DNA of 64,000 bases, from contig WSXU01000018.1 in NCBI GenBank assembly GCA_009773455.1, positions 61,235 through 125,234 of the forward strand. Direction: 5' to 3'. The notes beneath the pieces were generated by a model. That model ran no database searches and was not told where the DNA came from. It saw only the letters and a program-made list of their open reading frames with translations. This DNA is from Bacteroidota bacterium. Lineage in GTDB: Bacteria; Bacteroidota; Bacteroidia; Bacteroidales; Lentimicrobiaceae. Each line of letters opens with the position of its first letter. Position 1 is the stretch's first letter. Below are positions 62,766-64,000 of the stretch, piece by piece. The translations under genes and the position numbers were made by a program.

Positions 62766-63599
62766 TTAATCCTCAATGATCGCATCGTCGGTCTCCGATT
62801 TAACCATCTCGATCTTCCAGCCTGCCAGTGGATATCCTTTATCCCTCACCGGCTCAAGCTTTGCGCCCTCATTTTTTACATAAGACTCGTTGTTGATCCT
62901 GATATCGCTCAGCGACAAAATCCTGTTGATCTTATCGGCCATCCAGTTGGGCAGCCCAGAACCCGGGCCAAACGTAAACTCATACACATTAAACGGCCTC
63001 GAGTCCAGCAACAAAACCTCCCTGTCCTGGTCAACAAAATAACTATCCTTGGATCCCGGGTTAAACCCATCACTCATTACCCCACCCTCAATTCTGAGAA
63101 AGTAGGATCTTTTAGATTCAGGTGTGCCATCAGGGTAAAAAGCAAAATCAAACTCATTCCTGCCATGAGAATATTTAATTAACAGCGACTCAGGTAAGCT
63201 CTCAACCATCTTGACCGGTTCGCTCACGTATTTCTTAACGATATCATCCAAGCCCATATTGACCGTCACCTCAAGCACAACAAAATAAACTCCGGCAGGC
63301 AGTGTCCAGAAATTGTCTGAATAGATATGCCAGATATCGTACCCATTGAGAGATCCAACACTGCTTCCTGTAAGAGGTAATGTTGTCCCATCAACTCCCT
63401 CAAGATAAAACCCAATCGAAGTAACAAAGTCAGGTATTACATGAACCTGGAAGTATATCTCGTCAATATTTCTCACGAACTTCTGCAGGTAAATTCGATC
63501 CTCTTCGAATGAAGGGATCACGTCCGGGGCAAAGCTCTCGGATGGGTACCTGTGAAAGTGCAGGTGGTTGAGATGCGGAATTTTAATTACCTGTGGCAT
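62766..63599 (-). CDS. phage-type structural protein, unknown function
   Basis: 277 residues beginning 'MPQVIKIPHLNHLHFHRYPS'. No signal peptide; beta-rich composition ('YFQVHVIPDFVTSIGFYLEG', 'WTLPAGVYFVVLEVTV'). The size and neighbours (FISUMP protein downstream, DUF6527 upstream) suggest a tail or baseplate component of a Bacteroidetes prophage. I do not recognise a named family. The stop TAA is directly followed in the same frame by the FISUMP coding sequence. Confidence 0.75.
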   Translation of the reverse strand: MPQVIKIPHLNHLHFHRYPSESFAPDVIPSFEEDRIYLQKFVRNIDEIYFQVHVIPDFVTSIGFYLEGVDGTTLPLTGSSVGSLNGYDIWHIYSDNFWTLPAGVYFVVLEVTVNMGLDDIVKKYVSEPVKMVESLPESLLIKYSHGRNEFDFAFYPDGTPESKRSYFLRIEGGVMSDGFNPGSKDSYFVDQDREVLLLDSRPFNVYEFTFGPGSGLPNWMADKINRILSLSDIRINNESYVKNEGAKLEPVRDKGYPLAGWKIEMVKSETDDAIIED

Positions 63600-63610
63600 T
63601 TTTATTATGT

Positions 63611-63906
63611 TTAGTTAATTTCAGGCAAGTCAATAGTTTGGTTTCTTAATTCATGCGTGCAATCACCAAGAAATTGAATTTTTCCGTTGGCAATAAATGA
63701 ATGGCATACATGCTGTGTTTTTCGGGTCCATAAGTCCATGTAACAAGCAGTGAAGGTGAAATGGTTGGATTATTAATATTACCGTTGAATTCCCAGGTTG
63801 CCCGCCCCCACTTTTTATTTGTATTGACAAAATGATTACAGCCACATCCCGGACATTCGAATGTAAAATATCCTTCACGGTCTTCAACTTCAATGAATTT
63901 TGCCAT
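63611..63906 (-). pseudogene. DUF6527-type zinc-ribbon phage protein, frameshifted
   Basis: The first ~64 codons (from ATG at 63906) give 'FTFECPGCGCNHFVNTNKKW' and 'NPTISPSLLVTWTYGPEK', the start of the DUF6527 family. The frame then runs to a stop at 63646 with unrelated residues. The adjacent frame carries the expected C-terminus 'VCHSFIANGKIQFLGDCTHE' and stops at 63611-63613. Adding one A to the A5 run (T5 at 63718-63722 on the plus strand) restores a 98-residue protein with both Cys pairs. Its start overlaps the upstream gene's stop (TGATG). Confidence 0.82.
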
Positions 63907-64000
63907 CAGCGTATGAGAGTTGAGAGGTCATTAATTTGAGTTGAAATCAGCTTGTAATTGTACTCGGTGTTTTTACCCGGGTTTATTCCTATATCCATGA
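63906..64000 (-). CDS. small protein, partial at window end
   Basis: A minus-strand frame open to the window edge and ending in TGA at 63906-63908. From the ATG at 63998 it encodes 30 residues ('MDIGINPGKNTEYNYKLIST' then QINDLSTLIR), but it may begin further upstream. Its stop overlaps the ATG of the DUF6527 gene (TGATG), the usual translational coupling in phage operons. No family recognised. Confidence 0.55.
   Translation of the reverse strand, partial: MDIGINPGKNTEYNYKLISTQINDLSTLIR

Larger units (their letters stand above)
59183..64000. mobile_element. left end of an integrative element or prophage (continues past the window)
   Basis: Boundaries and content: tRNA 3' remnant at 59183-59200, tyrosine integrase right next to it, a tRNA-Met-like gene, then minus-strand genes of phage type (FISUMP-domain protein, tail-type protein, DUF6527 protein) and an exported beta-helix protein. 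The right end and the restored tRNA should lie beyond 64000. Confidence 0.8.

Noticed and set aside
1..64000. Insertion sequences, CRISPR arrays, rRNA genes
   Set aside because: No transposase motifs, no spaced identical short repeats and no rRNA signatures were found; the only mobile signals are the integrase element at the right end.

Overview
The window is a chromosome segment of a Bacteroidota (Bacteroidetes) bacterium, probably a Bacteroidales-like free-living or metagenome lineage. The evidence is two giant proteins ending in type IX secretion (T9SS) sorting domains, promoters of the TTTG-N19-21-TAnnTTTG type, weak Shine-Dalgarno signals, a Bacteroidetes-type PruA, Wza/Wzc/WcaJ-type exopolysaccharide (EPS) machinery and a Bacteroidetes-type tyrosine integrase.

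Layout. (1) 1-5.6 kb, core metabolism: the tail of an SDR reductase, ppnP, a ModE-type winged-helix protein overlapping the tungstate/molybdate binding lipoprotein gene wtpA, pruA and an antiquitin-type aldehyde dehydrogenase. (2) 5.6-38.5 kb, a Wzx/Wzy-type EPS cluster that opens with a well-formed Bacteroidetes promoter overlapping the preceding terminator. It holds tandem flippases, a perosamine-synthase-like aminotransferase, a FemAB-like acyltransferase, a Wzy candidate, four glycosyltransferases plus an Alg13/Alg14-type pair, a polysaccharide deacetylase, an asparagine-synthase-like protein, a PaaK/CapK-like ligase, CapA, the WcaJ-type initiating transferase, Wza and Wzc, and ends at a strong terminator. 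(3) Inside it, 10.8-20.9 kb on the minus strand, is an EPS-decoration block. One part is carbamoyltransferase + DUF5989 + SxtJ + an SGNH protein. The other is FkbH-like + methyltransferase + acyl carrier protein + VOC + MBOAT + SGNH, which resembles the Dlt D-alanylation system with an FkbH-type loader in place of DltA. (4) 38.8-49.1 kb: two paralogous surface proteins (beta-helix, 9 or 12 cadherin-like repeats, T9SS tail). (5) 49.2-51.4 kb: fcl and gmd (GDP-fucose; the Gmd product could also feed GDP-perosamine). (6) 51.6-54.0 kb: wtpB, wtpC and a MobB-like GTPase, the partners of wtpA 49 kb away. (7) 54.1-58.9 kb: a four-gene exported operon of unknown function with a large LRR protein. (8) From about 59.18 kb to the end: the left end of an integrative element or prophage inserted in a tRNA gene. 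It carries a tRNA 3' remnant, an integrase, a degenerate tRNA-Met-like gene, an exported beta-helix protein related to the two host giants, and phage-type late genes, one of them frameshifted.

How it works together. The sugar transferase starts a unit on undecaprenyl phosphate, glycosyltransferases extend it with sugars that probably include fucose and a 4-amino sugar, Wzx flips it, Wzy polymerises it, and Wzc/Wza export it. The minus-strand block would add carbamoyl and carrier-linked acyl (possibly glyceryl) groups. The T9SS beta-helix proteins may bind or process the polymer at the surface. Two genes, the MBOAT protein and the DUF6527 protein, are interrupted by short frameshifts at low-complexity sequence. 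Whether these are biological or assembly errors cannot be decided here.
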